A stretch of 64,000 nt of DNA from Lucinisca nassula. Its lineage: Eukaryota > Mollusca > Bivalvia > Lucinida > Lucinidae. The position numbers were made by a program, and so were the translations under genes. The DNA lies in contig CAUZLF010000262.1 of NCBI GenBank assembly GCA_963580285.1, positions 1 through 64,000 on the forward strand, in the 5' to 3' direction. The notes beneath the pieces were generated by a model. That model was not told the origin of the DNA. It worked only from the letters and a program-made list of their open reading frames with translations, and made no database searches. Shown piece by piece: positions 10,236-22,385 of the stretch. Numbering within the stretch: the first letter of the stretch is position 1; the number at the start of each line of letters is the position of its first letter.

Positions 10236-10530
10236 CGATTGCACATGCGCGCTAAATGCAGAAAATCGATTGGCTCAGTCATAAAACGGTTTCAAACGGT
10301 CATACTATTGGCCAAAACGGGAAAGCGTTTTCAATAGCGTTTTGATCTTTTCAGAGCGCATGCGCAAATTTACCGTTTGTCTAAAACGATTCGCCTTTAC
10401 TTTTGATTGGTCAAAACGATATGAAACGCTCGAACCGTTGTCGAAACGCAAACGTTTTGCAACGGTTTCAAAACGGACCCTTAACGCAAAAACGGGTAGG
10501 TCGAACGTTATCGCCACTGTATCTGACTAT
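10235..10530 (-). repeat. AAACG/CGTTT-rich dispersed repeat, copy 2
   Basis: Rich in AAACG, ACGGTTTC and CGTTTTG words, with ATTGGCC/TTGATTGG boxes. Ends in TATCGCCACTGTAT, the inverse of the ACAGTGCCGAT start of the block at 2.6 kb. Both strands stay open for long stretches because the repeated words contain no stops; not taken as coding. Confidence 0.4.
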
Positions 10531-10840
10531 TCAAAATTCTGTCAGACACTAAAATTAACGTCGGAACAACACCATAATATGTTAACTAGTCATTTGCATA
10601 TTATCACATATATTTCACATTTACTTGTTTTTGTTTATTTTCCCTTCCGAAAAGGGGGCTTTTTCTAAAAGGAAAGAATGAGCAAATTCTTTTTTTATTC
10701 AAATCAACAATGCAGAATAGAGTTTCGAAAATTAGGTCCCTGCCGCTGAAAGTCTATATTGTCAAAAAATTTTCTTTCATCAGAACTAAACATAAATTAA
10801 AATAAAAATAAATAGATGGTTAAAAATATTGCCTATTTGG

Positions 10841-11180
10841 AGCATGGGCTCAGTGGTTAGTGCTCTTGCATCTGATGCTAGAGGCCCCCCTGTTCAATCC
10901 CTGGCAACAGTGATTATTTCGGTGTCCGAATGCCCTCCATTAGCATCATTTGCAGGGATGAATGTAAAAAAGTACAGTCAATTGGATCGGGACGTTAACT
11001 GGAGCCCCCCTGTGCAAAGAGAGTCATCCCTTGTGAAGGTTAACTTTAGACCTCTACCGTAATTACATAACTGTGTAGGCTTCCATCCTGCAAACCTTGT
11101 GTGTACGAGGTATATACGGAGATGGTTTATGGAATCAGTAACCATGCCAGTCATCATGCAATACGCATGCGCCGACGGGA
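10841..11180 (+). repeat. tRNA-derived SINE, family E
   Basis: Head with A-box-like GGCTCAGTGGTTAGTGC and B-box-like TGTTCAATCCC, then a body with GGGACGTTAACTGGAGCCCC and GAGAGTCATCCCTTGTGAAG. This head-body layout and the GGGACGTTAA block are typical of the conserved-domain SINE superfamilies widespread in invertebrates. Which superfamily is not certain. The 3' end is not sharply defined. Confidence 0.6.
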
Positions 11181-11489
11181 GTGCTGGCTCCACGTTTTGC
11201 ATTTCCGGCCTGATTTCCTACTTTCGATTTACTGACGGCCTTTATTGACACCGAGTAATTTGTTCACATGAGAATATTTGGGTAATAATTAATTATCAGA
11301 ATCCTCACACACTAGAATAAGATTGTGTCATATGTTAATTCTTGCATATGGTATAATTGGGGCCATAATTTGTATTCATACAGCCTCTGTCAATCTGTCA
11401 ATTGAATTGTCCGCTGGAGAGAAAATTGTCCATAAATTCGTCATGGGCCTAGTACAGCAAATGTAACTGGGAAGCTCCGTGGTGACTGG

Positions 11490-11787
11490 TTTTTGTTTGA
11501 TTTGAGGTTTAACGTCCCAGTCAACACTGTAAAGGTCATTTTTGAGACGTTGCTTCCAATTTTGTGGGACTTTTACCCGACATTGAGATGAAATGACATC
11601 TCAAGCCATGTCACCCAATGAAACCAATAGGGTTTATTAGCATGGCAGTCCGCCTCGCACTGCGGTTCCTGGACAGGCTTAGATCCTCTAAGCGGTTTAC
11701 CAGTACTAGTGTGCGGGCCGGATTCAGCTCTGCCTGGAAGCATCATGCAGCCCATATATGTCTTCAAGCCCCTATGGGCGGGTGCTG
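11490..11787 (-). mobile_element. SINE-A copy 6, full length with 13-bp target duplication
   Basis: Flanked on both sides by the exact 13-base word CCGTGGTGACTGG (11477-11489 and 11788-11800). This fixes the element ends: poly(TTTG)-type tail complement at the left, head AGCACCCGCCCATAGGGGC on the minus strand at the right, length 298. It is the best evidence in the window that SINE-A is inserted by target-primed reverse transcription. The head does not look like a tRNA, so the RNA ancestor is unknown. Confidence 0.9.
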
Positions 11788-11841
11788 CCGTGGTGACTGG
11801 GAAGTATGGCAAGCCATTTTACTATTTATTATGGAATGTAG

Positions 11842-12512
11842 ATATCTAATTTATTATATAAGATATATATTATATTAGATATCTTATTTTTTATATAAGA
11901 TATCTTATATAGCATATAAGATATCTTATATAATATATGAGATATCTTTATATATAAGATATCTGATATGTTATATAAGATATCGTATATGCTTTATTAG
12001 ATATCTTATTTATTATATTAGATATCTTATATAGGATATGAGATATCTAATATAGGATATAAGATATCTTATTTACCAAAATATATAAGATAGCTTATAT
12101 AATAAATAAGATATCTAAAATAGCATATGAGATATCTTGTATAGCATATCAGATATCTTATATATTATATAAGATATCTTATTTATTATATAAGATATCT
12201 TATTTATTATACAAGATATATTATTTTAAGATGGAAATAAGATATCTTATATGATACATAAGATATCTGATATATTATATAAGATATCTAATATGTTATA
12301 TTAGATATCTTATTTGGAATATTAGATATCTTATTTAGCATATCAGATATCTTATATATTCCAGTGAATAAGACATCATATCCTATATCAGATATCTTAT
12401 TTGATATATTAGATATCTTATACAACTTATAAGATATCTTATATAATATATAAGACATCTTATTTACCTAAATATATAAGATATCTTATTTGATAAATAA
12501 GATATCTAATAT
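11842..12512. repeat. 21-bp GATATC minisatellite, left arm of DT1
   Basis: Unit of 21 bases of the form AGATATCTTATATAATATATA, each centred on the palindrome AGATATCT, about thirty copies with single-base variation. The whole array is almost its own reverse complement, so it has no meaningful strand. Confidence 0.85.
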
Positions 12513-12617
12513 ATTTTACCAAAAAACATAATGAAGTCTACCCCAAACTGCCAAAAGCATATCTGGAAATGACTACCCCCATTTATGCCTAACATTCCAT
12601 AACCCATTTTGTGCCAG

Positions 12618-12673
12618 AACCCCTTGCAAATAGTGCAGGCCCTGATCAGATCAGGGTCTACACTATTTGCAAA
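12618..12673. mobile_element. Short foldback element, copy 2
   Basis: Near-perfect palindrome from TTGCAAATAGTGCAGG to ACACTATTTGCAAA around CCTGATCAGATCAGGG; same termini as the foldback near 9.75 kb. Confidence 0.65.
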
Positions 12674-12697
12674 ACGTTCAACTATTTTCAGATTATA

Positions 12698-13028
12698 CCG
12701 GCCCCGATAGCTCAGTTGGTAGAGTGTCCGCTCCGGGGAACGGGAGGTCTGGGGTTCGATCCCGGGCAGCGACATACCAAAGTCGTTAAAAATGGTACTA
12801 GCTGCTCCTCGCTTGGCACTCAGGTTTACGGGGAAGAGCTAGGACTGGTCGATCCAGTGTCAGGATAATGTGACTGGGTGTGGTATCATGTAATGTGTCT
12901 GGGACATGATACTTCAGTGAGGCAGCACTATAAACGTGAGCATTGAGCTCCCTGTCGCAACCAGACACCGTCGTGATATGACTGAAAAATTGTTGAAAGC
13001 GACGTTAAACCCGAATTCACACACACAC
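12698..13028 (+). mobile_element. tRNA-derived SINE, full length, 14-bp target duplication
   Basis: Starts with a tRNA-like head: A-box TAGCTCAGTTGGTAGAG and B-box GGTTCGATCCC. A conserved body follows, then the tail GCGACGTTAAACCCGAATTC with CA repeats. Target duplication ATTTTCAGATTATA at 12684-12697 and ATTTTCAGATTACA at 13029-13042, 13 of 14 matching. The internal A and B boxes form a type-2 RNA polymerase III promoter. Layout and the GACGTTAAACCC end match the Meta/Nin-type conserved-domain SINEs of molluscs; exact superfamily not verified. It lies in the spacer of DT1, so it inserted after that element assembled. Confidence 0.88.
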
Positions 13029-13358
13029 ATTTTCAGATTACACAACCTGTCATACCTAATTTTCAAAATGGACTCCTGCCATATATAAGGAGGAAGATTC
13101 CATTTGGTAAAAAAAAAGGGATAAAAGGGACAAAGAAATATTGAACTAATTATGCGAAAAGTAGAGGCAGAAACCATGCTGAATATATGCACAGTCTGGT
13201 GAGAGGCTTTGGTTTTTTTTTTGTCAAAATACATGCAGCGAGCAGCGCTTGGCATAACTCAGAGTTTGAAGTTCAATTAAGACTTCTACTATCTGAAGAA
13301 TTTTTGTAAGGGAGGATTATTAAATTATACAAACAAAAGCAAGCTGGCTTTATTATCT

Positions 13359-13361
<3 letters not shown>

Positions 13362-13416
<55 letters not shown>
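13362..13416. repeat. (CT)n microsatellite
   Basis: About 27 CT dinucleotides without interruption. Confidence 0.95.
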
Positions 13417-13417
<1 letters not shown>

Positions 13418-13539
13418 AAAAACACACTTCAAAAAAGCATTTATAATCAATTTTTTCCAGTCCTCTGTCTGTGTAGCAGTCTAATGTGCATATAGATACA
13501 AGAGGGAGCGACTATTATTTGTTATTTCTTTCGAATTTA

Positions 13540-14052
13540 CATAAGATATCTTATATGTTGATTAAGATATCTCATTTATCAAATGTATATAAGATATCAT
13601 TTGTTAAATAAGATATCTTATATGCTATATAAAATATCTTATATGTTCAATAAGATATCTGATATACCAATTAAGATATCTTATATACCAATATAAATAA
13701 GATATCTTATATAAAATATAAGATATCTGATATGTTATATAAGATATCTTATATGCTATATTAGATATCTTATTTAGTATATTAGATATCTTATATAGCA
13801 TATAAGATATCTTATATGTTTTAGTAAATAAGACAATCAGATATCTTATTTAACATAAAATATATAATCTATGTTATATACGATATCTTAATTAAGATAT
13901 AAGATAACTTATATATCATATCAGATATCTCAATTGCTGAATTAAATAATTTATATCATATAGGATATCTACTTTAGGTATCTTATATCCTATATGAGAT
14001 ATCTTATATAATAAATAAGATATCTTATATAATAAATAAGATATCTATATGC
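13540..14052. repeat. 21-bp GATATC minisatellite, right arm of DT1
   Basis: Same 21-base AGATATCT-centred unit as the left arm, more eroded between 13.83 and 13.98 kb. Because the unit is palindromic, the two arms can pair with each other as well as fold individually. Confidence 0.8.
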
Positions 14053-14197
14053 CATAATAAATAGTAAAATGGCTTGCCATAGGGAAGCAACGTTGCATTC
14101 ATAAGCTGTTTGCGACAAACAAAGTATCCTTCAACAAATAATTACCTGCCTTCATTTATGAGGTGCCGTTTTACTATTTAATTGAATTTCAAGATTT

Positions 14198-14480
14198 AGT
14201 TTATTTGCTTGTATTGGAGTTTAATGGCCCAGGCATCACTATTTAGGTCATTTTTGAATCGGTCAGTTAACTTATCCACACTTTTCCTGGGCAAGCTTAT
14301 ACCTAAGCGGTTAACCAATACAGTGCACATTCTTTCACAGAAACTGACAACTGCCCTTCTTGAATCAGCAGAAGGGAGAAAATGACCATAGAAAAGATAG
14401 GAAGGAATGTTGCCGACTCCAACAGGAATCGAACTCGTGTCCTCCTGATCACCAGTCAGACCTGCATCTGACTGACCTAC
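14198..14480 (-). repeat. SINE family C copy 1
   Basis: On the minus strand: tRNA-like head with CAGATGCAGGTCTGACTGG and B-box GAGTTCGATTCC, body with AACTGACA-complement blocks, and the tail GGCCATTAAACTCCAATACA. Other copies lie at 31.64 kb (minus) and 55.51 kb (plus). The tail shares the CTAAGCGGTTAACC and GGTCATTTTTGA boxes with SINE-A, suggesting the families exchange 3' domains. Confidence 0.7.
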
Positions 14481-16085
14481 CGAAATATCTTTAAGTCAAA
14501 TTATAGATAACTATAATTAACATTTTTTATACCTGTAATTATCGATATATTTTATATCATAAAAGGTAACCAATGATATGTAAAATATATTTCTTGATAT
14601 CTATAAATTTATTTTATGATATCAATTATTCCATTGCATATATAGATATTTAAAAAAATCCAATTATAGATATCATTTCAAAGGCTGAATTAAAGATATC
14701 ACAATTTTCAGTAATTGATACCAGAAAATATATTTTGGATATCAATAAATGTAATTATCGATATCCTAAAATGTTCTTCAATATTTGATATCTATATATC
14801 GAATAAAAGAGTTGTCTTAACATATTTTAGATATCATAAAATATATAATAGATATCTTAATATTATTTTTAGATATGAATGTCAGAAAATATATTATGGA
14901 TATCAATAAATGATATTTATGATATCCTAAAATGTTCTTCTATATTTGCTATCTTTATATAGAATAATAGATATCTATAATTTGAATTATAGATATCCTT
15001 TAACATATTTTAAATATCATAAAATAAATAATAGACATCTAATATTATTTATAGATAGTTAAAAATAATTATTGATATCCTATATTTAATTACAGATATC
15101 TATAAATCAAATTATAAATATCAATAAACCAAATTACAGATATGTACAATTAACATTATTGATATCTATTATTATCTGTATTTTTTATATAATAAAATGA
15201 AATCCAGGATACGTTATATATATTTCTTGATATTAATAGATTTGTTTTATGATATCAGTTATTTCTTTGCATATATAAATATCTAAATTCAAATTATAGA
15301 AATCATTTAAAAGGCTGAATTATAGATATCACAATTTTCATTAATGGATAACATAAAATACATTATTTACATCAATAATTGAAAATATTGATATCCTCAA
15401 ATGCTCTTCAATCTTTGATATCTATATATCAAGTAAAAGATAACTACAATTGGAATTATTGATAACCCTTTACATATTATAGATATCATGAAATAAATAA
15501 TAAATATCCAATATCAATAATGTTAATTATAAATGTCTATAATTTGATTTATAGATATCTATAATTTGATTTATAAATATCTACAAATTGATATATAGTT
15601 GTCTGTAATAAAAATATAGAATATCAACAAATATTATTATATATCTATAAATAATATTAGATATGTATTATTTATTTCATTTTATCCATAATGTGTTAAG
15701 GGATATCTATAATTCAAGTTATAGATATCTTTTATTCAATACATAGATATCAAATATGGATGAACATATCAGGATATCAATAATTACATGTATTGATATC
15801 CATAATATATTTTCTGATATCCATTATTCAAATCTGTGATATCTATTATCCAGCCTTTAAATGGTATCTATAATTGAATTTTAGATATCATTATATGTAA
15901 AGGAATAATGGATATCATTAAACAAATTTATAGACATAAAGAAATATATATTACATATCATTGATTACATTTTATGATACCAAAATATTGATAATAATGT
16001 TAATTATAGATATTTATAATTTGATTTATAGATATCTATAATTTGATATATAGATACCTAGAGTAAAATTATAGATATCTCCCAA
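14480..16085. repeat. 21-22-bp GATATC minisatellite of DT2
   Basis: Degenerate units of the type TAGATATCTATAATTTGATT, each centred on GATATC or a one-base variant. Units are more diverged than in DT1 and the array contains almost no G or C outside GATATC. No open reading frame of note. Confidence 0.75.
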
Positions 16086-16225
16086 TTGTATTAAATAGTA
16101 ATTCGGCACCCCATATTCATTTATCTTCCTAGGACTAACCCTGATAATGCAAGAGTCCTGTTATTTTTCATATATATTGTGTGTGCCATGTATGCTTTGC
16201 AATGTATGGTACCACTGATATTGTA

Positions 16226-16541
16226 AAGTAGAAGTAAAACAAAGATCAGGAATCAATACAATTAACTTACTCAACCCATCAAAGACACCAAAGGGAAAGA
16301 AACACAAACATGAAGCGACCAGACAAAATTGGAAACCTAAACAAAGGAAGGCCATAAGGACAGTTACTTTCACACAAAATGGCCAAATGGCCATCGAAAA
16401 AATTAAAAGACACAAGTGATACACACAGTAAGTAACAAACAACAACATAAATAAACCGCCACAGAAGAACCGCCTTGGAACGGTCAGTGGTAAGAATTCC
16501 ACTGGGGGGCTTAAACCGATTTTACCGATTTCCACTGACCG
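16226..16541 (-). mobile_element. Retroelement R1 3' end, minus strand
   Basis: Reverse complement of the R1 3' untranslated region as seen at 44.35-44.70 kb: CTTCTACTTTACA end, GGCCATTTGGCCATTTTGTG block, AAGGCGGTTCTTCTGTGGCG block and AATCGGTTTAAGCCCCCC. 5'-truncated, as expected of target-primed insertion. At its right end the word CCACTGACCGTGA is repeated in inverse to CGGTCAGTGG, making a small foldback. It forms the left border of minisatellite array A. Confidence 0.75.
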
Positions 16542-18660
16542 TGACTCACATCAACATGACTCACACAGCTAATACCTCCATTCCTACAGCTCTAACAATG
16601 AATCTCACAGCTATCATAATGGCTCATATAACTGTCATCATGATTCACGCATCTCTAAGCGTGATTCCTACAGCTATCACCTTGACGAAAGCAGCTGTCA
16701 CCATGGAACATACATCTGTCTCCGTGATTCATACAACCATCTGTATGTCTCATACAGCTATAAGCATGACTCATACAGCTGTCGTCATGGGTCATTGAGC
16801 ATTCACCGTGACACTTACAGCTGTCTCCAAGGTCCATACAGCTGTAAACATGACTCATACAGTTGTAACCATGGCTCATACAACTGTCTCCATGACTCAT
16901 ACAACTATCATCATGACTCGAATTGCTGCCAGCGTGACTGATAAAGCCGTCATCATCACTCATACAGCTATCGCCATGACGTATGCTGACAAAACTATCA
17001 TAGTGCTGCCAGCATAAGTCATATAGCTATTATTATGGCTCTTCCAGCTGTCTCTGTGGTTCTTACAGCAATCACCACGACTCATATTGCTGTCACCATT
17101 ACTAATACAGCGATTGTCATGGCCTATTCAGCTATCACCATGAATACAGCAAACATCTACCACCATGTATCCTGTAGCTATTGCATTGACTCATACAGCA
17201 ATTTGATCACTCACACAGCTGTCACCATAACTCAAACAGCTATCAGCACAACATCTACAGCTATCACCAGGAATCATACAGCGCCCACAATGACTCGGAT
17301 ATCTTAATTTCAAATACAACTGCCACCAAGATATATTCCCGTTAGCAACAGTCATATATCCTATAGCTCTCAGCATGAATTATGCGACTGTAACCATTGT
17401 TTATATACCTGTCACGACGACTCATAGGACTGTCACGATGTCTTTTAGCTGTCACCAAAACTCAGTTAACATGGCACACACAGCAGTCACCATGATCCGT
17501 ACAGCTTTAACCATGACTCATATACAGATATCAACATGCTTCATACAGCTATCGGTATATATCATGGCTCGAACAGCTGTCGCGATGACTCATACAGCTG
17601 CATGACATGATGGCTAATACATCTGTCACAAATCACGACTCATATGCAGCCATGACCATAACTACCACTACCATGATGCATACAGCTATCACCATGACTG
17701 ATTTAGCTGTCACCGTGAAACATACAGGTATCACCATGCCCCATACACATGTCATGCTGACTCATACGGCTGTCACTAACACTAACACACACAACTGTCA
17801 TTATGACTCATACACCTGTCATCATGACTCTAGCACATGTCACTCCCTGTCACTTTGACTCGTTTACCCCTGCTATGACTCACACAACTGTCACACTGAC
17901 CAATGCAGCTGTCACGATGACTCGTACTTCTGTAACCATGACTCAACATGTTGTCACGAGTTGCAGACAGCATGGCTCCTACAGCTGTGACGACGCCTCA
18001 AACAGTTGTCAGCAAAACCCTTGAAGCTAATGACTACTACTGCTGTCACCATGAATTATACGACACCGTAAATCAAACAGCAGTCATCTTAGCTCATACG
18101 GCTGTCACGATGATGCATTCAGCTGGCACCATGGATTATACAGTTGACACAATGACTCATAAAGCTTTCACAATTACTTATGATATAGCTATAACCGTGA
18201 CTAATACAGCTATCACATCGACTTATACAGCTGTAACGAAGACTCATATCATTACTTATACAGCTATCATGATGGCTCATACAGCTGACTCATGCAGCTG
18301 TCACCATGACCTACATAGCTATAACCATACATCTGTCACCATGACGCCTATATCTATCAGCACGACTTCTGTAGCTTTTACTAAGGCTCTTATTGCTACT
18401 GTCATGACTTGTACAGCTGTAAACATGACTCCTATAACTAAGGCTCTTATTGCTACTGTCATAACCTATACAGCTGTCATCATGACCAATATAGCTGTTA
18501 ATATCACTTTTACACCTGTCATCATGACTCAAACAGCTATCATCATGACTCCTACAGCTGCCACCATGACTACTACAACTGTCATCATGACTGCAACAGC
18601 TATCAGTATGACTCATACATGTATGACGATGACTAATAAAGCTATCACTAGGATTCATAT

Positions 18661-18862
18661 AGGTTTTATTTTAAATATACTCAGAGGGAATAAAAAGTAA
18701 ACCGTTTTTGATTTGGAGTACCGGATCTTATATTGCTGTCTGTCATAAAATATGCCTATGTCTGTTTTTCCCAAACGTCTAAGTTTGTAGTAGTCCAATT
18801 CTTTTCCTGTTGCAGTCATCCATGATGGAGTTATTGCCCTTAATTGATAATCAGTATTTCCA
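18661..18862. other. Non-repeat insertion in array A
   Basis: About 200 bases without the 21-bp unit (TTTTAAATATACTCAGAGGG to TTGATAATCAGTATTTCC). No recognised element, terminal repeats or coding sequence. Confidence 0.5.
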
Positions 18863-19382
18863 GCTGTTAACACTACTCATACAGCTGTCACCATGACTCA
18901 CTAATCTATCACCATGACTACTGCTGTTGTCAGTATAACTACTTCAGCTATCGATATGACTAATGCATCTTTAAAAATGGCTTATACGACCGTCAGCATG
19001 GCTTATACAGCTATCGCCAATGCTTACAGCTTTCACAGAGACTCTTACAACTGTCACTAAAATTCATGCAGCTCTAATCGTGATCCCGACAGCTATCACC
19101 ATGACGAATATAGCTGTCACCACAGCTCGTACAGCTTTCTCCGTGACTCATACAGCCATCATTCTGTGCTCATACAGCTTAAAGCATCGCACATATTGCT
19201 GTCGACAGGGTTCATACTGCAAACACTATGTCTAATACAGCTGTAACAATGAACCAGATGACTACGTCTAAAGCTGTCTTCATGCCTCATACAGCTATCA
19301 GGATGACTTGAACAGCTATCACAATCACTCATTCAGTGACCACCATGAGCCATATAGCTATCACCATCACCAATACAGCAAG

Positions 19383-19681
19383 CTCCAGCCCATCGGGACT
19401 TGGAGAATTAAATTAAGATGCAAAGTGTTTCCACGCATAGCTGAAACCGACCGCACACGAGTACTAGTATACAGCTTAGGTCTAAGCCTGTTCAGGCAAA
19501 GTGGTGCGAGTAGGACCGTTCATGCATATAAACCTTTTGGTTTCATAGGGCGGCAGGGCATGCGATTTCATTTCATCTCACTGTCGGGTAAAGGCCCACA
19601 AAATTGAAAGCAACGTTTCGAAAATGACCTAAATAGTGTTGACGGGAACGTTAAACCTCTATTCAAACAAACAAACAAAAA
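19383..19681 (+). repeat. SINE-A copy 7 inside array A
   Basis: Near-full-length SINE-A, head AGCTCCAGCCCATCGGGACT to tail AACGTTAAACCTCTATTC plus CAAACAAACAAA. It sits at AATACAGCA|...|ACTAATACAGC in the 21-bp array. The equivalent place in the next higher-order repeat (21.24-21.29 kb) holds a collapsed copy, so this insertion predates that duplication. Confidence 0.8.
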
Positions 19682-21240
19682 ACTAATACAGCTATCTCAA
19701 TCACTCATACAGCTATCACCATGAGGGTTGTAGCTATTACCGTAACTCATACAGCTATTAAGATGACTCATACAGCTGTCTCTAGGACACACACAGCTAT
19801 CACCACGACATCTTTAACTATCACAATGAATCATATAGCTACCACCATGATTCATACAGATATCTTAATTCACATACAACTGTCACCACGACCCATAGCG
19901 CTTTCATCAGCCATATTTCCAGTACTGTCATTATGAACCATTGCTCATACAGCTGTCCATATCAATATGACTCACACAGCTTTCCTCACGACTCCTACAG
20001 CTGCCACCATGACTTCTTCAGATGTCATCATGTCTCATACAGCGGTCGCCATGACACATACAGCTGTTATCATGACTCATACAGCTATCAGCACGACTTC
20101 TACACGAATCATACGGCGCCCAAAATGACTCGGATATCTTAATTTCGTATATAGCTGCCATCAAAACTTATTCCGTTTTCAACAATCATAACTCCTGTAG
20201 CTATTAGCATAAATTATGCAGCTGTAACCATTGTTCATGTAGCTATCAACATCGCTTATAAGCCTGTCAACATGACTCACACGGCTTTCTTTTCGACTTC
20301 TACAGCTGTCACTGTGACTACTTCAGATGCCACCATGACTCTTACAATGGTATCCATGACACATATAGCTGTCACCATGACTCATACAGCTATCACCATT
20401 GCTCGCATCCCTCTCACCAAGACTAATATAGCTTTTATAGTGTCTAATACAGCGATCACTATAACTAATACAGCTGTCACGATGAGTCATATAATGACTA
20501 ATACAGCCATCACGATGACTCATACAGCTGTCAAAATGACTCATACAGTTGCCACCACGACACATACAGCTTTTACCGTTACTCATACAGCTTTTACCAT
20601 GACTCTGATATCTATCAGCACGCCTTTTTAATCTTTCACTAAGACAGAAATATATATACCGCTATTAAACATTCAGATGTCACCTTGACTTTTAAAGCTA
20701 TTGCCATGACCAATACAGCTGTCACCATTACCAATTCAGCTGTTAGCATCAATCATACCATGACTCACACATCTGTCATCATGGCAAATGCTGCCTTCAG
20801 TATGACAACTACAGCTGTCAATATAATTAATACATCTTTCAAAATGGCTCATACGGCTGTCAGCATGGCTTACACAGCTATCACCATGACAACATATTTC
20901 ACCGTGACGCTTACAACTGTCACCATAATTCATACAGCTCTAACCGTTATCACTACAGCTATCACCATTATGAATACAACTGTCATCTTGGTTCATGCAG
21001 CTATCTCCGTTACTCATACAGCCATCACTCCGTGCTCATACAGCTATAAGCATCGCTTATATTTCGCCAGGGGCCATAAAGCTTACACTATGCCTGATGC
21101 ATTGAATAACATGATTGAATAACATGAGTATGCATAAAGCTGTCTTCACGCCTCATATAACTATCAGCATGAATCAAATAGCTGTCACAATGACTCATTT
21201 TGTGACCACCATGACCAATATAGCTGTCACCATAACTAAT

Positions 21241-21290
21241 ACAGCAAGCCCCGTAAACCTCTATTCAGATCAACAAAGGAAAGACTAATA
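21241..21290 (+). repeat. Collapsed SINE-A remnant in array A
   Basis: After AATACAGC there is AAGCCCCG (SINE-A head) fused directly to TAAACCTCTATTCAGATC and CAACAAAGG (SINE-A tail), then the array resumes at ACTAATACAGC. Both borders equal those of the complete SINE-A at 19.38 kb, so this is the same insertion after an internal deletion of about 250 bases. Confidence 0.7.
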
Positions 21291-21844
21291 CAGCTATCGC
21301 AGTCACGCATACATCTATCGCCATGATTCTTGTAGCTATTACCATAACTCATACAGCTATTAAGATGACTCATACAGCTGTAACCGTGACTCACGCAGCT
21401 ATCACCACGACTTCTCCAACCATCACCATGATTCATACAGTTACCAGTATGACTCATAACGATATCTTAATTTCAAATACAGCTATCACCAAGACCCATA
21501 ACGCTTTCATCAGCCATTTTATCTCATGTACTGTCACTATGATTCGTGCAGCTGTAACCATTGGTCATACTGCTGTCCATATCAACATGACGCACACAGC
21601 TGCTGTCCTCACGACTCATACAACTGTCACCATGGCTACTTCAGGTGTCATCATGTCTCACACAGCGGTCGCCATGACACATACAGCTGTCATCATGACG
21701 CATACAGCTATCAGCATGACTCGCATAGCTCTCACCATTGCTCACACAACTGTCCCCATGACTAATACAGCTAGCCCCATGACTTACAATGCTATCACCA
21801 TGACTCATTCAGCTGTCACCACCATTAAAGCCTCCGCGGGTGTA

Positions 21845-22385
21845 GCGGCTACTCGTCTTAGAAACCAGGTATCTTGAGTTCGATTTGGGCAGATTATATT
21901 TTCTTAGTGCAGATTATATTTCCTTTTCCTTTGGGATCATACGCCTTGCAAACTATATTGCTGTTTCTGAAGGTACTCAATAAAACCGAGTCTCCGATTT
22001 TCGTTCTTTTATTTGTTTTTTGTTTCCAAAGGCAACCCTTACCTCACTGCAGCTGGTGTTAAGTGCCGTGTGGTGGCCGTAGAAAGTCTCCCCGTCCTTC
22101 ATCATAGTGCAGATTATATTTTCTTTTCCTCTGGGGTTATTGAGTTTGAAAATCGAATATCGCTTAAGCCGGTGGTAGGAGGCGTATGCAGCCTTGCAAA
22201 CTATATTGCTGTGTATGAAGAGACTCAATAAAACCGAGTCTCCGATTTTCGTTCTTGTATGTGCTCTTTATTTCCAAAGGCAACCTTTCAGCTTTTTATT
22301 CTCCAGACTTTCGGATAAATCTTTAAACCGAGGTCCCGTTTCTATATGATCTTAGCTATTGGTGGGACGAAACACGCCCCAGCAC
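21845..22385 (+). repeat. Tandem ~270-bp unit interrupting array A
   Basis: Two copies of a unit with GCAGATTATATTTTCTT, CTTGCAAACTATATTGCTGT, ACTCAATAAAACCGAGTCTC and TTTCCAAAGGCAACC. The right flank ends with CTCCAGACTTTCGG / CTTAGCTATTGGTGGGACG, which also ends the tRNA-like SINE at 51.9 kb. A third diverged copy lies at 22.77 kb. The repeated AATAAA words could act as polyadenylation signals but no gene is attached. Confidence 0.55.

Larger units (their letters stand above)
11805..14081. mobile_element. Non-autonomous DNA transposon DT1 with GATATC arrays
   Basis: Terminal inverted repeats TATGGCAAGCCATTTTACTA (left) and its exact inverse ending GGCTTGCCATA (right), continuing for about 30 bases. 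They are flanked by the direct 6-base repeat GGGAAG at 11799-11804 and 14082-14087. No transposase is encoded. The interior is two arms of a 21-bp GATATC-centred minisatellite separated by ~1 kb that carries a foldback element, a SINE and a CT microsatellite. It is a sister of the next element, which has matching termini and target-duplication length. Superfamily unresolved; from memory IS3EU-type transposons have 6-bp duplications, which should be checked. Confidence 0.85.
14157..16115. mobile_element. Non-autonomous DNA transposon DT2 with GATATC array
   Basis: Left terminus TATGAGGTGCCGTTTTACTA and right terminus the inverse of TATGGGGTGCCGAATTACTA, flanked by the 6-base direct repeat TTCATT (14151-14156 and 16116-16121). 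The inner word TTACTATTTA is also present in the ends of DT1 only ~75 bases away, and both begin TATG and make 6-base duplications, so they belong to one superfamily. No transposase. The interior is a SINE of family C and a long array of 21-22-bp units that differ from those of DT1. Confidence 0.8.

Noticed and set aside
10342..10668. 108-residue frame over the AAACG-rich block
   Set aside because: The opposite strand is also open for 70 residues and the same word bias occurs at 2.6 kb without matching peptide sequence; best explained by a repeat lacking stop words.
12698..12775. Possible functional tRNA gene at the A/B boxes
   Set aside because: The sequence continues as a full SINE with a 14-bp target duplication, and the acceptor stem does not pair; it is a SINE promoter.
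17948..18700. 250-residue open frame rich in MTHTAVT repeats in array A (and similar frames on both strands)
   Set aside because: The 21-bp unit is divisible by three and lacks stops in several frames on both strands, so long frames arise automatically. Frames break wherever the array has an indel, and there is no splice, start or conservation evidence.
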